Source of the DNA: CBDEGK01 sp965237855
Lineage (GTDB): Bacteria > Pseudomonadota > Gammaproteobacteria > Pseudomonadales > Halieaceae
DNA: 64,000 nt
NCBI GenBank assembly: GCA_965237855.1
Contig: CBDEGK010000008.1
Coordinates: 1,116,001 to 1,180,000 of the forward strand
Direction of reading: 5' to 3'
Position numbers and translations under genes: made by a program. Shown piece after piece: positions 45,005-53,984 of the stretch (positions are counted from its first letter, which is position 1; each line of letters begins with the position of its first letter). Below the pieces are notes generated by a model that was not told the DNA's origin, did no database searches, and saw only the letters and a list, made by a program, of their open reading frames with translations.

Positions 45005-46231
45005 TTACCTTGCAACCCTTAACAGCAAACCTTGTGGAACGCCTGCTTCGTCCAATAATCTCACTGCCTCCCTGATAAAATGCGTCACTGCGTACAAATT
45101 CGCTTGTGGCCCCGTGTTCCAGTTCAACCCAGTTGTTTTGTTGATGGTGTGTAGACCTCGTGTAGCGTCCCGGATTTTGCCGAGGAATCGGTTTACGGCA
45201 GTGGAGACCGCCCAAATTCCCCTCTGAGTGATGGTCGCCTCCAGGGCTATCAAACAAACCCGGCAGTAGGCTTCCCACTGTTCCGGGCCCCAGGTGTCTC
45301 TCACTTTGTAATCAACATCGAGCAGCGTTCCCACCCGTTCCACCACTTCGGCATCACCAAACAGCGCTTGCGTTATCGGTTGGTGGTAGCCCAGCAGGCC
45401 GGATTCGTACCTGGACGATTCGTGGTAGATGAAAGAGTCCGGATCTTCAAAGGCGGCCTCCACGAAGTTTCTTGCAAAAGCCTCCACGGGGGCGTCATAG
45501 GCACGCTCCTCGCTGATCGTGTGAAACAATACCTGTGCGGTGACCGGTGAGTGGGCCACCATGGCCCGGCAGAATTTCTTGTCGGCAATGAGCAGGAGAA
45601 GATCGTTGGCATAGGCAGCGACGGGAGGAGGCTTCCCGTCATTGCTCTCTTTGGCCCAGGGCCAAAACCAGCTTTTGCGGGCAGGCCTCGCCCAACTGGT
45701 TACGAGCGCAGGCGCAGACCGTCTGAGTTCGTCCGCGATGATAGCGAGATCGCCGGGAGACCCTTTCAGAATTACATCGTAGAGGGCGTATGCATATTGC
45801 TTCGCGTTCCAACGTCCGTACACGGGCGGCCTAATGAGCGCCACCCAGGCCCAGGACAAAAAAGTGAGGAGGAGTAGGGCGCCGAGAAACCCCTGCCAGG
45901 ATCCCGGGGTAAACACGGGCAAATGCGGGACCCTCCATCCTTCGGCCCGCCAGAGATCTGTTGTCAGGGTGAGTATCCCCAGCGACAGGACCAGATAAAA
46001 CGAAACTGGCAGCAATGGAAATGGTGTGGCGCGCAAGCGGAATCGGTAGCGCATGTCAGCGATCATCCAGGCGATAACCATCAGGGCCAGACCCGCGAGA
46101 TATTCCGAAAAACCAAAGAAGGCGGGTGCTGCAGGATCCAGTGCGATAAAACACACTATCTCTGGGCAACTCTTATTGAGCACAACATTCTCCAAGGTTG
46201 TCCGATGATGCACCATGGTGCCATAGGGCAT
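45005..46231 (-). pseudogene. Unknown membrane protein, C-terminus cut by IS66
   Basis: About 400 residues, family not recognised. Three membrane helices near the N-terminus (EYLAGLALMVIAWMIAD; LLPVSFYLVLSLGILTLT; FLGALLLLTFLSWAWVAL) precede a large soluble helical domain. The frame ends where IS66 copy B begins, on the TAA of the IS end, so the natural C-terminus is lost. An IS21 element is inserted at its start: the duplicated ATTAGC overlaps the first possible ATG (46231). A second start is at 46216. It is probably not expressed normally. Confidence 0.65.
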
Positions 46232-46340
46232 TAGCTGTCACCAGCAGTGTAAAACTGACCCACTAGCGACAATTTAAAACTGACCCACCTGAGGCACAAT
46301 TACCGCCAATTTCAATCAAGAGAGAGGCGGTGTAAATGAG

Positions 46341-47363
46341 ATGTTGAATCAGGAGCAATTAGTGGACATACACGTTTTACATCGACAAGGGACGAGCATC
46401 CGCAGTATCGCCAAAGAAATGAACCTATCACGCAATACCGTACGTCGTTATCTGCGCGATGCTGCCAAAACACCTCGCTATTCTCAGCGCGAGAAAAGGC
46501 CGTCTAAACTGGACTCGTTCAAACCCTATTTAGGAGAGCGTATCGAGGCAGCGAAACCCTATTGGATACCGGCGACAGTCTTGTTTCGAGAGATTCTGGC
46601 GCGAGGCTACCAAGGCAAAGAAGGTATTCTGAGAGATTATCTCCGACAATTTAAGCCGAAGGCGAAAGATCCAGTCGTTCGCTTTGAGACACCGCCTGGC
46701 CAGCAGTTACAGGTAGATTTCACGACGATTCGGCGAGGCAGAAATAGGCTTAAGGCCTTCGTTGCCACCCTGGGATACAGTCGAGCAACCTACGTACGAT
46801 TCAGTCAATACGAACGGCAGGAGGATTGGTTAGCGGGTATTGAAGGTGCGTTACACTACTTTGGAGGCGTGCCTGAGGAACTGCTATTCGATAATGCCAA
46901 GTGCATCATGATTGAGCGAGACGCCTTTGGTGCCGGGAAACATCGGTGGAACGCCAGTTTGTTGAACATGGCTCGTGATAATGGTTTTAGATTGCGCGCC
47001 TGTCGGCCCTACCGTGCTAAGACCAAGGGCAAAGTCGAGCGATTCAACGGTTATCTTAAAGGTAGTTTTATCACACCACTGGCCGCGTCACTGAAGCAAT
47101 CCGGGCTGGCGCTGGACGTGGAGGTAGCCAATGGGCAGGTGGGTCATTGGCTCGCTGACATTGCACATCAGCGAATTCACGGGACAACAGGCCAAAAGCC
47201 GCAGGTATTGCTCGATCATGAGCGATTAAGCCTCATGCCGCTGCCTTTGGCGCAGCGCTTGGTGGCTCAGGACAAACCGCGAAGCAATGCCCAGGCACTC
47301 CCGATCGAAAGTCTCCAGCATCCGCTGAGTACCTATGACCAGCTGCTGGGAGTTGCTGTATGA
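46341..47363 (+). CDS. istA: IS21 transposase IstA
   Basis: 340 residues: HTH (DIHVLHRQGTSIRSIAKEMNLSRNTVRRYLRD) and DDE integrase core (QLQVDFTTIRRGRNRLKAFVATLGYSRATYVRFS; ELLFDNAKCIM; YRAKTKGKVERFNGYLKG). It is short compared with IS21 itself but similar to the IS1326/IS408-like short forms. The end overlaps istB by 4 bases. Confidence 0.92.
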   Translation: MLNQEQLVDIHVLHRQGTSIRSIAKEMNLSRNTVRRYLRDAAKTPRYSQREKRPSKLDSFKPYLGERIEAAKPYWIPATVLFREILARGYQGKEGILRDYLRQFKPKAKDPVVRFETPPGQQLQVDFTTIRRGRNRLKAFVATLGYSRATYVRFSQYERQEDWLAGIEGALHYFGGVPEELLFDNAKCIMIERDAFGAGKHRWNASLLNMARDNGFRLRACRPYRAKTKGKVERFNGYLKGSFITPLAASLKQSGLALDVEVANGQVGHWLADIAHQRIHGTTGQKPQVLLDHERLSLMPLPLAQRLVAQDKPRSNAQALPIESLQHPLSTYDQLLGVAV

Positions 47364-48145
47364 ACCTGCAGATGGAAAGAGTGCAGCAAGCCTGCGAAGT
47401 GCTTAAACTCGGTGCTGTGGCATTGGAATGGTCCGCTATCGCTGACAGGGCCTCCGGTGACGAGTCATCACTGGCTGACTTTCTTGAGCAGCTACTGCGG
47501 GTTGAGATAGACGCCAGGATGCTCCGCACCCGCGAGACTTTGCTGAGGTTTGCAGGGTTGCCGTCCGTCAAGCGTTTTGAAGACTATGACTTCAAGTTCG
47601 CCACCGGTGCACCGCGCAGGCAACTCCAGGAATTAACCAGTTTGGCCTTCATCGAGCGTGCAGAGAATATCGTGCTGCTTGGACCCAGTGGTGTCGGTAA
47701 AAGCCACCTGGCGATCAGCCTGGCATACCAGGCGGTCATGAATGGGATCAAAACACGCTTCATTACGGCGGCGGATCTCATGCTGCAACTGGCCACCGCA
47801 AAAAAGCAGGACCGACTAGAGTCTTACCTCAAACGAAGTATCCAGGCACCTAAGTTGCTCATAATTGATGAAATAGGTTATCTGCCATTTGGCCGGGAAG
47901 AAGCCAATCTGTTTTTTAATGTCATTGCTAAACGTTATGAGCAAAGCAGTGTCATTGTGACCAGCAACTTGCCATTCTCGCAATGGTCTACTGCGTTTGC
48001 TGATGATCAGACCTTAACCGCGGCTTTACTCGACAGATTGTTACACCATGCACATATCGTCCAGATATCGGGGAGCAGCTACCGACTCAAGGGAAAGAAA
48101 GCGGCCGGTATCGTCCCGGCAGCAAGCCAATCATTGGTTAAATAA
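47360..48145 (+). CDS. istB: IS21 helper ATPase IstB
   Basis: 261-residue DnaC-like AAA+ ATPase with Walker A GPSGVGKSH, Walker B LLIIDEIGYLPFG and the sensor segment VIVTSNLPFSQW. It controls target selection by IstA. Starts ATGA-overlapping with istA. Confidence 0.94.
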   Translation: MNLQMERVQQACEVLKLGAVALEWSAIADRASGDESSLADFLEQLLRVEIDARMLRTRETLLRFAGLPSVKRFEDYDFKFATGAPRRQLQELTSLAFIERAENIVLLGPSGVGKSHLAISLAYQAVMNGIKTRFITAADLMLQLATAKKQDRLESYLKRSIQAPKLLIIDEIGYLPFGREEANLFFNVIAKRYEQSSVIVTSNLPFSQWSTAFADDQTLTAALLDRLLHHAHIVQISGSSYRLKGKKAAGIVPAASQSLVK

Positions 48146-48267
48146 CGGAAAGAAAACGCTGAGGGTGGGTCAATTTTAAATTGCTGATTAGCACGGCAAG
48201 GTGGGTCAGATTTGGACTGCTGTTGACAATTAGCACCATGATACCCGTTGTTGGCTTGCGCGCTGCG

Positions 48268-48574
48268 CTTGCCTTTCACCTGCAGGGCCCAAGTGTGCGT
48301 AGGGCACCGGGTTGTTTCCTGCGGTCCTGGTCCTCCGACTGTGTGATCACCGCTTCACCGCCTTCCTTTCACCGGTCTCACGTCAGAACCCGGGTCGCAA
48401 GGGCCTGGGTGCTCAAGATCATTACGCATCCTTTGTCCTTGCTCCGTCGATAACCCCTCTCTACGTCTCGCCCTTTAACCACCCAGGAAAACTCCCTTGC
48501 CACCCGGAACCTGCCGGGAGGCCCGGCGTCAGGCGGCATTACGGTGATAAACACACACAGACGGAGAAACGACC
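48268..48574 (+). repeat. Long leader, copy 1 of a duplicated 5' region
   Basis: About 300 non-coding bases before the gene at 48575. Blocks CTTTCACCTG...AAGTGT.CGTA, TCTCACGTCAGAACCCGGG, AACCTGCCGGGAG and CACAGACGGAGA recur in the same order upstream of the gene at 54548. Middle segments differ. It may be a structured leader or a duplicated promoter. Confidence 0.65.
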
Positions 48575-48982
48575 ATGACAGCATCCAACAACCAGGCACC
48601 CACTTCCACTAAGGCCCCGCAGGCGACCAGCGACTTGCCGCTGGACCACGCAGGCGAGCACCCGATGATGAGTGAAGCCCCAGAAAACAAACCGATTCTT
48701 GGCCAACCGTTTGCCACCGGAAAGGTGGTGATGACGCAAGGCATAGCCGCACTGGTGGAGGCCAATACGGTCAACCCACTGGTGTACCTCAATCGGCATG
48801 TGGCCGGTGATTGGGGCGATCTGGGTACGGACGATTGGGCCATGAACAACGAAGCGCTCAGCGGGGAGGGGCGGCTGTTCTCGTCTTACACGCTGCCCGA
48901 AAACCCCGAGTCCGAACGGCTCTGGATTATCACGGAGTGGGACCGGAGCGTGACCACATTACTACTGCCCAGCGAGTACTGA
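48575..48982 (+). CDS. Conserved plasmid/ICE protein of unknown function
   Basis: 135 residues. The body (KVVMTQGIAALVEANTVNPLVYLNRHVAGDWGDLGTDDWAMNNEAL ... LFSSYTLPENPESERLWIITEWDRSVTTLLLPSEY) is of a type common on plasmids and integrative elements; its function is not known to me. The first 30 residues, including TKAPQATSDLPLDHAG, are shared with the otherwise unrelated protein at 54548, so the 5' coding end was duplicated along with the leader. Confidence 0.75.
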   Translation: MTASNNQAPTSTKAPQATSDLPLDHAGEHPMMSEAPENKPILGQPFATGKVVMTQGIAALVEANTVNPLVYLNRHVAGDWGDLGTDDWAMNNEALSGEGRLFSSYTLPENPESERLWIITEWDRSVTTLLLPSEY

Positions 48983-49033
48983 GCGAACCACAGGAGGGCA
49001 GGGGATTTAGTCGGGTTGATCACCCACAGACAT

Positions 49034-49062
49034 AAAAAAAGGGCTGTGCCAGCAGCCCTTTC
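49034..49062. terminator. Bidirectional-type terminator hairpin
   Basis: AAAAAAAGGGCTG-TGCC-AGCAGCCCTTT: a GGGCTG/CAGCCC stem flanked by A and T runs, between the 48575 gene and the parB-like gene. Confidence 0.75.
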
Positions 49063-49094
49063 CACACAAACAAATTCAATGAGGAAATTTGCTT

Positions 49095-51014
49095 ATGCAA
49101 ACCCAAGATACCATACAACCGATAGAAATTCGCCAGCTTGTGACGAGCGAGCGTAATGTCCGCAAGACGAAGGGCAACAAAGCCGCCGACAAGGCATTGA
49201 TCGCCAGTATTGGCGCGGTGGGGCTGCTCAACAATCTGGTGGTTACACCAACCGAGAAGAAAGGCACCTTTGCGGTGGAGGCGGGCGGTCGTCGCTTTGC
49301 CGCCCTGCAAGCACTGGTCAAGGCCGGTTCGCTCAAGGCCACCGACACCGTGCCCTGCAAGGTCGTGAGCGGGGAGGGCGGCACCGCCGAGGAAATCTCG
49401 CTGGCCGAGAACGTCATGCGCGAAGCCATGCACCCCGCCGACGAGTTTGAGGCGTTTCAGGCCCTGATCGACGCGGGGCTGACGGTGAAGGACGTAGCCA
49501 GCCACTTTGGCACCACACAGCCGCAGGTGAACAAGCGCCTCAAGTTGGCCGGGGTTGCTCCGCAGATTCTCACCGCCTACCGCAAGGGCGATCTTGATTT
49601 GGACTGCGTGATCTCCTTTACGTTGGAGGCTGACCACAAGCGCCAGCGCGCGATCTGGAAGGAAATCAAAGGCGGGCACTTCAATGCCCACACCATTCGC
49701 CGTGCCATCACCGAATCCAGTCTGCCCAGTGACCACCGACTGGTGAAGTTTGTCACGGTAGCGGCCTACAAAGCCGCTGGCGGGCCGCTCACCGAAGACC
49801 TGTTCTCCGAGGACAGCGACTGTTATCTGGAAGATGTGGAACTGGTGCAAACCCTGGCACAGGCCAAGCTGGAAGACACCGCCGAACGACTGCGGGGCAA
49901 GACCGGCTGGGGTTGGATCGAGGTGGCCCTGATTGACGATGGCAGCCTGACCGATGGCATGGGACGGATTCATGCCGAGCCACCCGCCGAGTGGCCCGAC
50001 GATCTGCTCAAGGAAGACCAGTTGTTAAGCGAACTGGAAGAAGGGCTCAACGACATTTCCGAAGAGGACTGGACGGATAGCATGCAGGTCCACCTTGATG
50101 ACGTTGAAGACAAGCAGGATGCCTTGCGGGACAAAATGGATGCCTTGCATGTGTTTGACTCTGTACAGCAAGCACTGGCCGGGGTGTTTGTGACCGTGGG
50201 TTACAGCGGTGATCTGTCACTGCGCGAAGGGCTGGTGCGCAAAGCTGATATCCCCGCCCTGAACGCCCTCCGGCAAGGCGAATCCGCCGAGGAGAGCGGC
50301 AGTAGCGCGGACGCCAGCCAAAGTGGCCAGAGCGGTGCAGAGGCGGGCGAGAAGGGCTATTCCAATGCGCTGGCGCAGGATCTGACCGCTTACCGGCTGG
50401 CGGTGGCCAAGTCGCAATTGGCCGCGCACCCAGCGGTGGCCAAAGACCTGCTCGGGTACACGCTGGCGGTGCAAGTCCTCAAGGGTCAATGGGAAACCAA
50501 GCCCCTCGATGTGCGCCTGTCGGTGAGCGAGGTACAAAGCAGCCGGGATGATATTGCCGGTTCCCCGCTGGAAGCGGCGATTGAGGTAGGGCGCAAGAAA
50601 CTCACGTTGGGTTGGCTGGCCAAGAAGTCCGATGCTAAACGGTTTGACGCCTACTGCGCGCTCAAGCCCAAGGAGAAGGACGCGATCACGGCCTTTTGTG
50701 CCGCACAAAGCCTGTACGGTCAATTAGCCGATGACTCTAACCCTGTTATCGAGGTGGGACTGGCCCGCTGCAATATTGACTGGGCCAAGCACTGGCGACC
50801 CACGGCAGAGAATTTCTTCTCACGCATCACCAAGCCGGAACTACTGGCCATCGGCACCGAACTGGCCGGTGAGGACTGGGCCAGCAGTCGCGGCAATCTC
50901 AAAAAAGGCGAACTGGCCGAGCGGGTGGCAGAACTGATCAATGGCAAGGGCTGCGCCCTGACCAAAGACCAGCAAGTCGCGTGTGCCGCGTGGCTGCCCA
51001 AGGGCTTTCAGTAA
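49095..51014 (+). CDS. Large ParB-like nuclease/partition-domain protein
   Basis: A 639-residue protein. The N-terminal ParB/Sulfiredoxin-like domain has ITSERNVRKT-type and AGGRRFAALQAL segments and is followed by the ParB HTH region (ENVMREAMHPADEFEAFQALIDAGLTVKDVASHFGTTQPQVNKRLKLAGVAPQI). The acidic C-terminal 400 residues have no recognised fold. The ATG at 49095 has GAGGAAA upstream. Proteins of this size and order are typical of plasmids and ICEs and occur without ParA, as here. DNA binding is likely; a true partition role is not shown. Confidence 0.85.
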   Translation: MQTQDTIQPIEIRQLVTSERNVRKTKGNKAADKALIASIGAVGLLNNLVVTPTEKKGTFAVEAGGRRFAALQALVKAGSLKATDTVPCKVVSGEGGTAEEISLAENVMREAMHPADEFEAFQALIDAGLTVKDVASHFGTTQPQVNKRLKLAGVAPQILTAYRKGDLDLDCVISFTLEADHKRQRAIWKEIKGGHFNAHTIRRAITESSLPSDHRLVKFVTVAAYKAAGGPLTEDLFSEDSDCYLEDVELVQTLAQAKLEDTAERLRGKTGWGWIEVALIDDGSLTDGMGRIHAEPPAEWPDDLLKEDQLLSELEEGLNDISEEDWTDSMQVHLDDVEDKQDALRDKMDALHVFDSVQQALAGVFVTVGYSGDLSLREGLVRKADIPALNALRQGESAEESGSSADASQSGQSGAEAGEKGYSNALAQDLTAYRLAVAKSQLAAHPAVAKDLLGYTLAVQVLKGQWETKPLDVRLSVSEVQSSRDDIAGSPLEAAIEVGRKKLTLGWLAKKSDAKRFDAYCALKPKEKDAITAFCAAQSLYGQLADDSNPVIEVGLARCNIDWAKHWRPTAENFFSRITKPELLAIGTELAGEDWASSRGNLKKGELAERVAELINGKGCALTKDQQVACAAWLPKGFQ

Positions 51015-51025
51015 CCCGATCATTC

Positions 51026-51054
51026 CCCCGTCCTGCGGGCGGGGTTCTTTCTTT
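51026..51054 (+). terminator. Terminator after the parB-like gene
   Basis: A CCCG-TCCTG-CGGG stem, extendable with a mismatch, is followed by TTCTTTCTTTT, 12 bases after the stop. Confidence 0.5.
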
Positions 51055-51086
51055 TCCTGCTGGGTTTGACAGGCGGCGCACGGCGC

Positions 51087-51137
51087 CGGACGGACTACGT
51101 CCGCCCCAGGTCGTGACCTGGCCTGCCGATCTCGGCA
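51087..51137 (+). promoter_or_regulatory. Three consecutive hairpins before the methylase-like gene
   Basis: CGGACG-GACTA-CGTCCG (51087-51103), CCAGGTC-GT-GACCTGG (51106-51121) and TGCCGA-TC-TCGGCA (51124-51137), separated by only 2 bases each and ending 18 bases before the ATG. The tight stacking suggests a structured 5' leader or protein-binding sites. Confidence 0.6.
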
Positions 51138-51155
51138 ACCATCGAGGTATCTTTG

Positions 51156-51947
51156 ATGACAAATACACCCGAAAAATCCGAGTTCTTGAAGGTCTTTAAG
51201 GCCATAGACTACGGGCAAAGCCGTTACACGGTCTTTGCTGACTTTGTGCAGTTGTCGGCGGTCAGCTTGCACAATGTGTTGTTGCCTTCGCCGGCACTCG
51301 AAGAAGACTACCTGGCTATCGCTGGTCGGTACGGGCAGGGTGATCTTGATCGCTTCTGCCAGTTGTTGGCCATTACCGTGCGTGCCCTGGAAGTGCGCCA
51401 CGATTTCCTGGGCGAGGTGTTTATGTCGGTCGAGCTTGGCAACGCCGCGGCCGGGCAGTTTTTTACGCCGTGGCACGTGTCGCTCATGATGGCGCAAATG
51501 GTGATGGGCAATGCCGCGAGCTTGCCCGAGTGCGGTTTTTTAACGCTACAGGAACCCGCCTGTGGGGCCGGGAGCATGGTGATTGCAGCGGCTGAGTCCC
51601 TTGCGTTGCAAGGCCTCAACCCGCAGGCCTGCTTATGGGTCCGAGCCATTGACATAGACCGCACGGTAGCCATGGCCTGCTACGTGCAATTGTCGTTGCT
51701 ACATATCCCTGGAGAAGTCGTGATCGGTGATGCTATCTTCGGCGAGGTGTTTGCCGTCATGCGTACACCGGCGCACGTGATGGGTGGCTGGGGCAAACGA
51801 TTGGCCGAGCAAGCCTGCCAGCAACAACGGCAGCAGGAACGCGGTGCGATTCTATCTGAAGTTGCTCGCCTGGATCCCGGCGGGGCCGAGGAAGACGAGC
51901 CGAGTCTACCTTTAACCGGCTCCGATCAACGCCTGGCGCTGTTTTGA
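51156..51947 (+). CDS. N-6 adenine DNA methylase-like protein, lacking the catalytic NPPY motif
   Basis: 263 residues. HsdM-like SAM-binding region with GQFFTPWHVSLMMAQMV and EPACGAGSMVIAAAESL, then RAIDIDRTVAMACYVQLSLL and GDAIFGE. Where the (N/D)PP(Y/F) motif would follow, the sequence reads FAVMRTPAHVMGGWGKRL, so catalysis is doubtful. A recurrent ICE/plasmid family with this feature exists. An alternative TTG start is 3 bases upstream. Expected to bind SAM or DNA, function unknown. Confidence 0.78.
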   Translation: MTNTPEKSEFLKVFKAIDYGQSRYTVFADFVQLSAVSLHNVLLPSPALEEDYLAIAGRYGQGDLDRFCQLLAITVRALEVRHDFLGEVFMSVELGNAAAGQFFTPWHVSLMMAQMVMGNAASLPECGFLTLQEPACGAGSMVIAAAESLALQGLNPQACLWVRAIDIDRTVAMACYVQLSLLHIPGEVVIGDAIFGEVFAVMRTPAHVMGGWGKRLAEQACQQQRQQERGAILSEVARLDPGGAEEDEPSLPLTGSDQRLALF

Positions 51948-52026
51948 TGCGTCAGAGGTGACGTTCTCCGGTCGTTGATGGCCATTCCTTGTCTCACGGT
52001 GGGGTCAGGGTGTGCCCCTTGCGTTG

Positions 52027-52096
52027 CTGCGGGTCAAGGCGTCCGTGTCCTCGCTGAAAAGCGCTGCGGGCCGCTCCAAAGCCTGCCTTGACACCC
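52027..52096. repeat. 70-bp intergenic element, copy 1
   Basis: About 90% identical to 54411-54480. It starts with GGGTCAAGGC and ends with GCCTTGACACCC, which can pair with one bulged base. It lies about 49 bases before radC. Confidence 0.75.
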
Positions 52097-52144
52097 TGAC
52101 CCCGCCGAGAGTCTTCGGGCCAAATCAACTGGCCCGGAGGCCTC

Positions 52145-52594
52145 ATGTTCTCACCTGACGAAACCGCAATCATCCAGCAAGCGCTGACCATCATCGAATC
52201 CCATGCGCGCAAAAACGGCGATGCAATGACCTCCCCCACGACATCGGCTAACTACTGCCGCTTACAGCTGGCCGGCCTGGAGCGCGAGGCCTTCTGGGTG
52301 CTGTTTCTGGATTCCCAGAACCGGCTGATCGAGTCCGAATGTCTGTTTCAGGGCACCCTGGATGCCGCGGCGGTGTATCCCCGTGAAGTCGTCAAGGCTG
52401 CCATCCGACACAACAGCGCCGCTGTCATTTTATCTCATAACCATCCCAGCGGAGTGTGCGAGCCAAGCCAGGCCGATCGTCGCATCACTGAGCGCCTGCA
52501 GGCGGCGTTGGCGCTGATCGATGTGCGGATACTGGATCACATGATCGTCACCCATACTGGCAGCTACTCCTTCGCAGAGCGGGGGTTGCTGTAG
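52145..52594 (+). CDS. RadC-family JAB-domain protein (short, mobile-element type)
   Basis: 149 residues holding only the RadC JAMM domain: LSHNHPSGVCEPSQAD gives H98, H100 and D111 of the zinc site. The N-terminal helix-hairpin-helix part of chromosomal RadC (about 220 residues) is absent. Short RadC homologues of this kind are common in integrative elements and prophages; their biochemical role is unknown. Confidence 0.88.
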   Translation: MFSPDETAIIQQALTIIESHARKNGDAMTSPTTSANYCRLQLAGLEREAFWVLFLDSQNRLIESECLFQGTLDAAAVYPREVVKAAIRHNSAAVILSHNHPSGVCEPSQADRRITERLQAALALIDVRILDHMIVTHTGSYSFAERGLL

Positions 52595-52721
52595 GCTGGG
52601 CTGGCACGGCGCCCTGGCGCCGCGCAACAAGGCCGCGTGTGCTGCGCACTCGCGCTTTTTGTTGATCAATAAAGACTGATCGTCAGATCGGCTTTTTTTG
52701 CTTTTGCAACGATAGTCCTTG

Positions 52722-53984
52722 TTAAAGCCGCAGCCGGTTGCGCAAGGCCAGCGCAATTAAAAAGATAAAGATCAATGACAGCACGCTTTCGGCCAGAGCC
52801 AGGGCTTGAACACCCCATGGGATGTTAGTTGAGGATCCATAAAGTGATTCCAATAGTGTGTTTCGATTGCCTCGCAACCAGGGCATAAAGGTAAAGAGAT
52901 GCCCGGTTGCCAGCCAGAAGGCCTCCTTGAACCCACCCACCGCGTCGGGCATACGCTGCCAGTGGAATATGCCAGCCGAGATCAACCACATGACCACAAA
53001 GGCGAGAGTGGGCCGCAGCACGCTGCGCCCGTAATCACTCAGTTTCTGATAGAGGAGGGTAGGGAGATACTGGAACCAGTTTTGCTGGTGTCCGTAGTGT
53101 GCTCGTAACTCCATTGAAAAGTACTCAATTTCCTTCTCGTGGTCTTTGGCATCGGCGGCCTGCTTTTTGAAAAACCGATAGTACGTGGCATCGTCCGGGG
53201 TGAGGGCTTTATTAAGTGACCAGCGGTTGTCGCGGGGACTAGCGGTATAGGTTATCCGGGTACCTACCAATGAAAGACCTTTGCCGAGGTGCGCTGTGCT
53301 CAGATCCGGTACCCGATGAAAGGTCGCCTTGTTCAAATCCAGCCGTCCCCCGATATCTGCATTCTCAAAGCTGACAGAATCTGCGTTTTCTCCCAGAGTG
53401 GCGCGATAGAAGGAGATAGAGCCCGTGGAAATGATATTCTGGAAGTTCACGTCCCCCTCGCCAAACTTCGTACCGCTGAAATCCACATTCCCTTCGCCAA
53501 ACTTCGTACCTTTGAAATCCACATTCCCTTCGCCAAACTGCGTACCACTGAAATCCACATTCCCTTTGCCAAACTTCGTGCCGCTGAAATCCACATTCCC
53601 TTTGCCAAACTTCGTATGGCTGAAACGCACATCCCCCTCGCCGAACTTCGTACCGCTGAAATCCACATTTCCTTCGCCAAACTTCGCATTCAAAAAAAAC
53701 ACTTTCCCTTTGCCGAACTTCGCATGGCTGAAATCCACACTCCCTTTGCCAAACTTCGCACCGCTGAAATACACATTCCCTGGGAACCTAAATTCCTCGA
53801 AATCCACCCCTTCCAGTTGGCTAAAATCCCAACTGAAAAAGTCCACAGTCCAGCCCGGATGTGCATCGGCCCAGGTATTCCAGACTCTTACACCCTCGCT
53901 GTATAAATCAAACGCGGCCTGGCCCTTCAGGGTGCTGGTTTCTGGGTCGCCAATTTCTTCTGTGGTGCTTGATGTCGGTGTCAC
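52722..53984 (-). CDS. Membrane protein with 12-residue beta-solenoid-like repeats
   Basis: 420 residues. After a 75-residue head come nine contiguous copies of a 12-residue unit, consensus KFGEGNVDFSGT (residues 77-184), then a pentapeptide-like region (GGRLDLNKATF), a linker, and two membrane helices (LAFVVMWLISAGIFHW; ALAESVLSLIFIFLIALAL) with an amphipathic FKEAFWLATGHLFTF between them, resembling a two-helix ion-channel module. Pentapeptide-repeat proteins with such tails exist, but the 12-residue period is unusual. Function unknown. Confidence 0.8.
   Translation of the reverse strand: MTPTSSTTEEIGDPETSTLKGQAAFDLYSEGVRVWNTWADAHPGWTVDFFSWDFSQLEGVDFEEFRFPGNVYFSGAKFGKGSVDFSHAKFGKGKVFFLNAKFGEGNVDFSGTKFGEGDVRFSHTKFGKGNVDFSGTKFGKGNVDFSGTQFGEGNVDFKGTKFGEGNVDFSGTKFGEGDVNFQNIISTGSISFYRATLGENADSVSFENADIGGRLDLNKATFHRVPDLSTAHLGKGLSLVGTRITYTASPRDNRWSLNKALTPDDATYYRFFKKQAADAKDHEKEIEYFSMELRAHYGHQQNWFQYLPTLLYQKLSDYGRSVLRPTLAFVVMWLISAGIFHWQRMPDAVGGFKEAFWLATGHLFTFMPWLRGNRNTLLESLYGSSTNIPWGVQALALAESVLSLIFIFLIALALRNRLRL
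53433..53756 (-). repeat. Nine 36-bp coding tandem repeats
   Basis: Encodes residues 77-184 of the membrane protein. Units differ mainly at GAG/AAG (E/K at position 4) and AAT/GAC (N/D at position 6). High DNA identity between units suggests recent expansion. Confidence 0.9.

Larger units (their letters stand above)
42653..45008 (+). mobile_element. Complete IS66-family element (copy B)
   Basis: 2356 bp with ends GTAAGCGCTCC... and (reverse) GTAACCGCAAC..., carrying tnpA, tnpB and tnpC in the usual overlapping order. No 8-bp target duplication is seen (left flank CGATCATG, right flank CTTGCAAC), so flanks were probably rearranged after insertion. The last TAA of the end supplies a stop codon to the gene it truncates on the right. 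Confidence 0.92.
46236..48228 (+). mobile_element. Complete IS21-family element
   Basis: 1993 bp with inverted ends TGTCA(C/A)CAGCAGT and internal multiple CTGACCCAC repeats typical of IS21. A 6-bp target duplication ATTAGC is present (46230-46235, 48229-48234). It carries overlapping istA and istB. The intact duplication indicates a relatively recent, unrearranged insertion. Confidence 0.93.

Noticed and set aside
49020..49973. Minus-strand 317-codon open frame opposite the parB-like gene
   Set aside because: Antisense shadow of a GC-rich gene; the plus-strand frame has the recognisable ParB domain and a ribosome binding site.
53433..53756. 36-bp regularly repeated DNA resembling a CRISPR array
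   Set aside because: The units are contiguous with no spacers and encode a 12-residue peptide repeat in frame.
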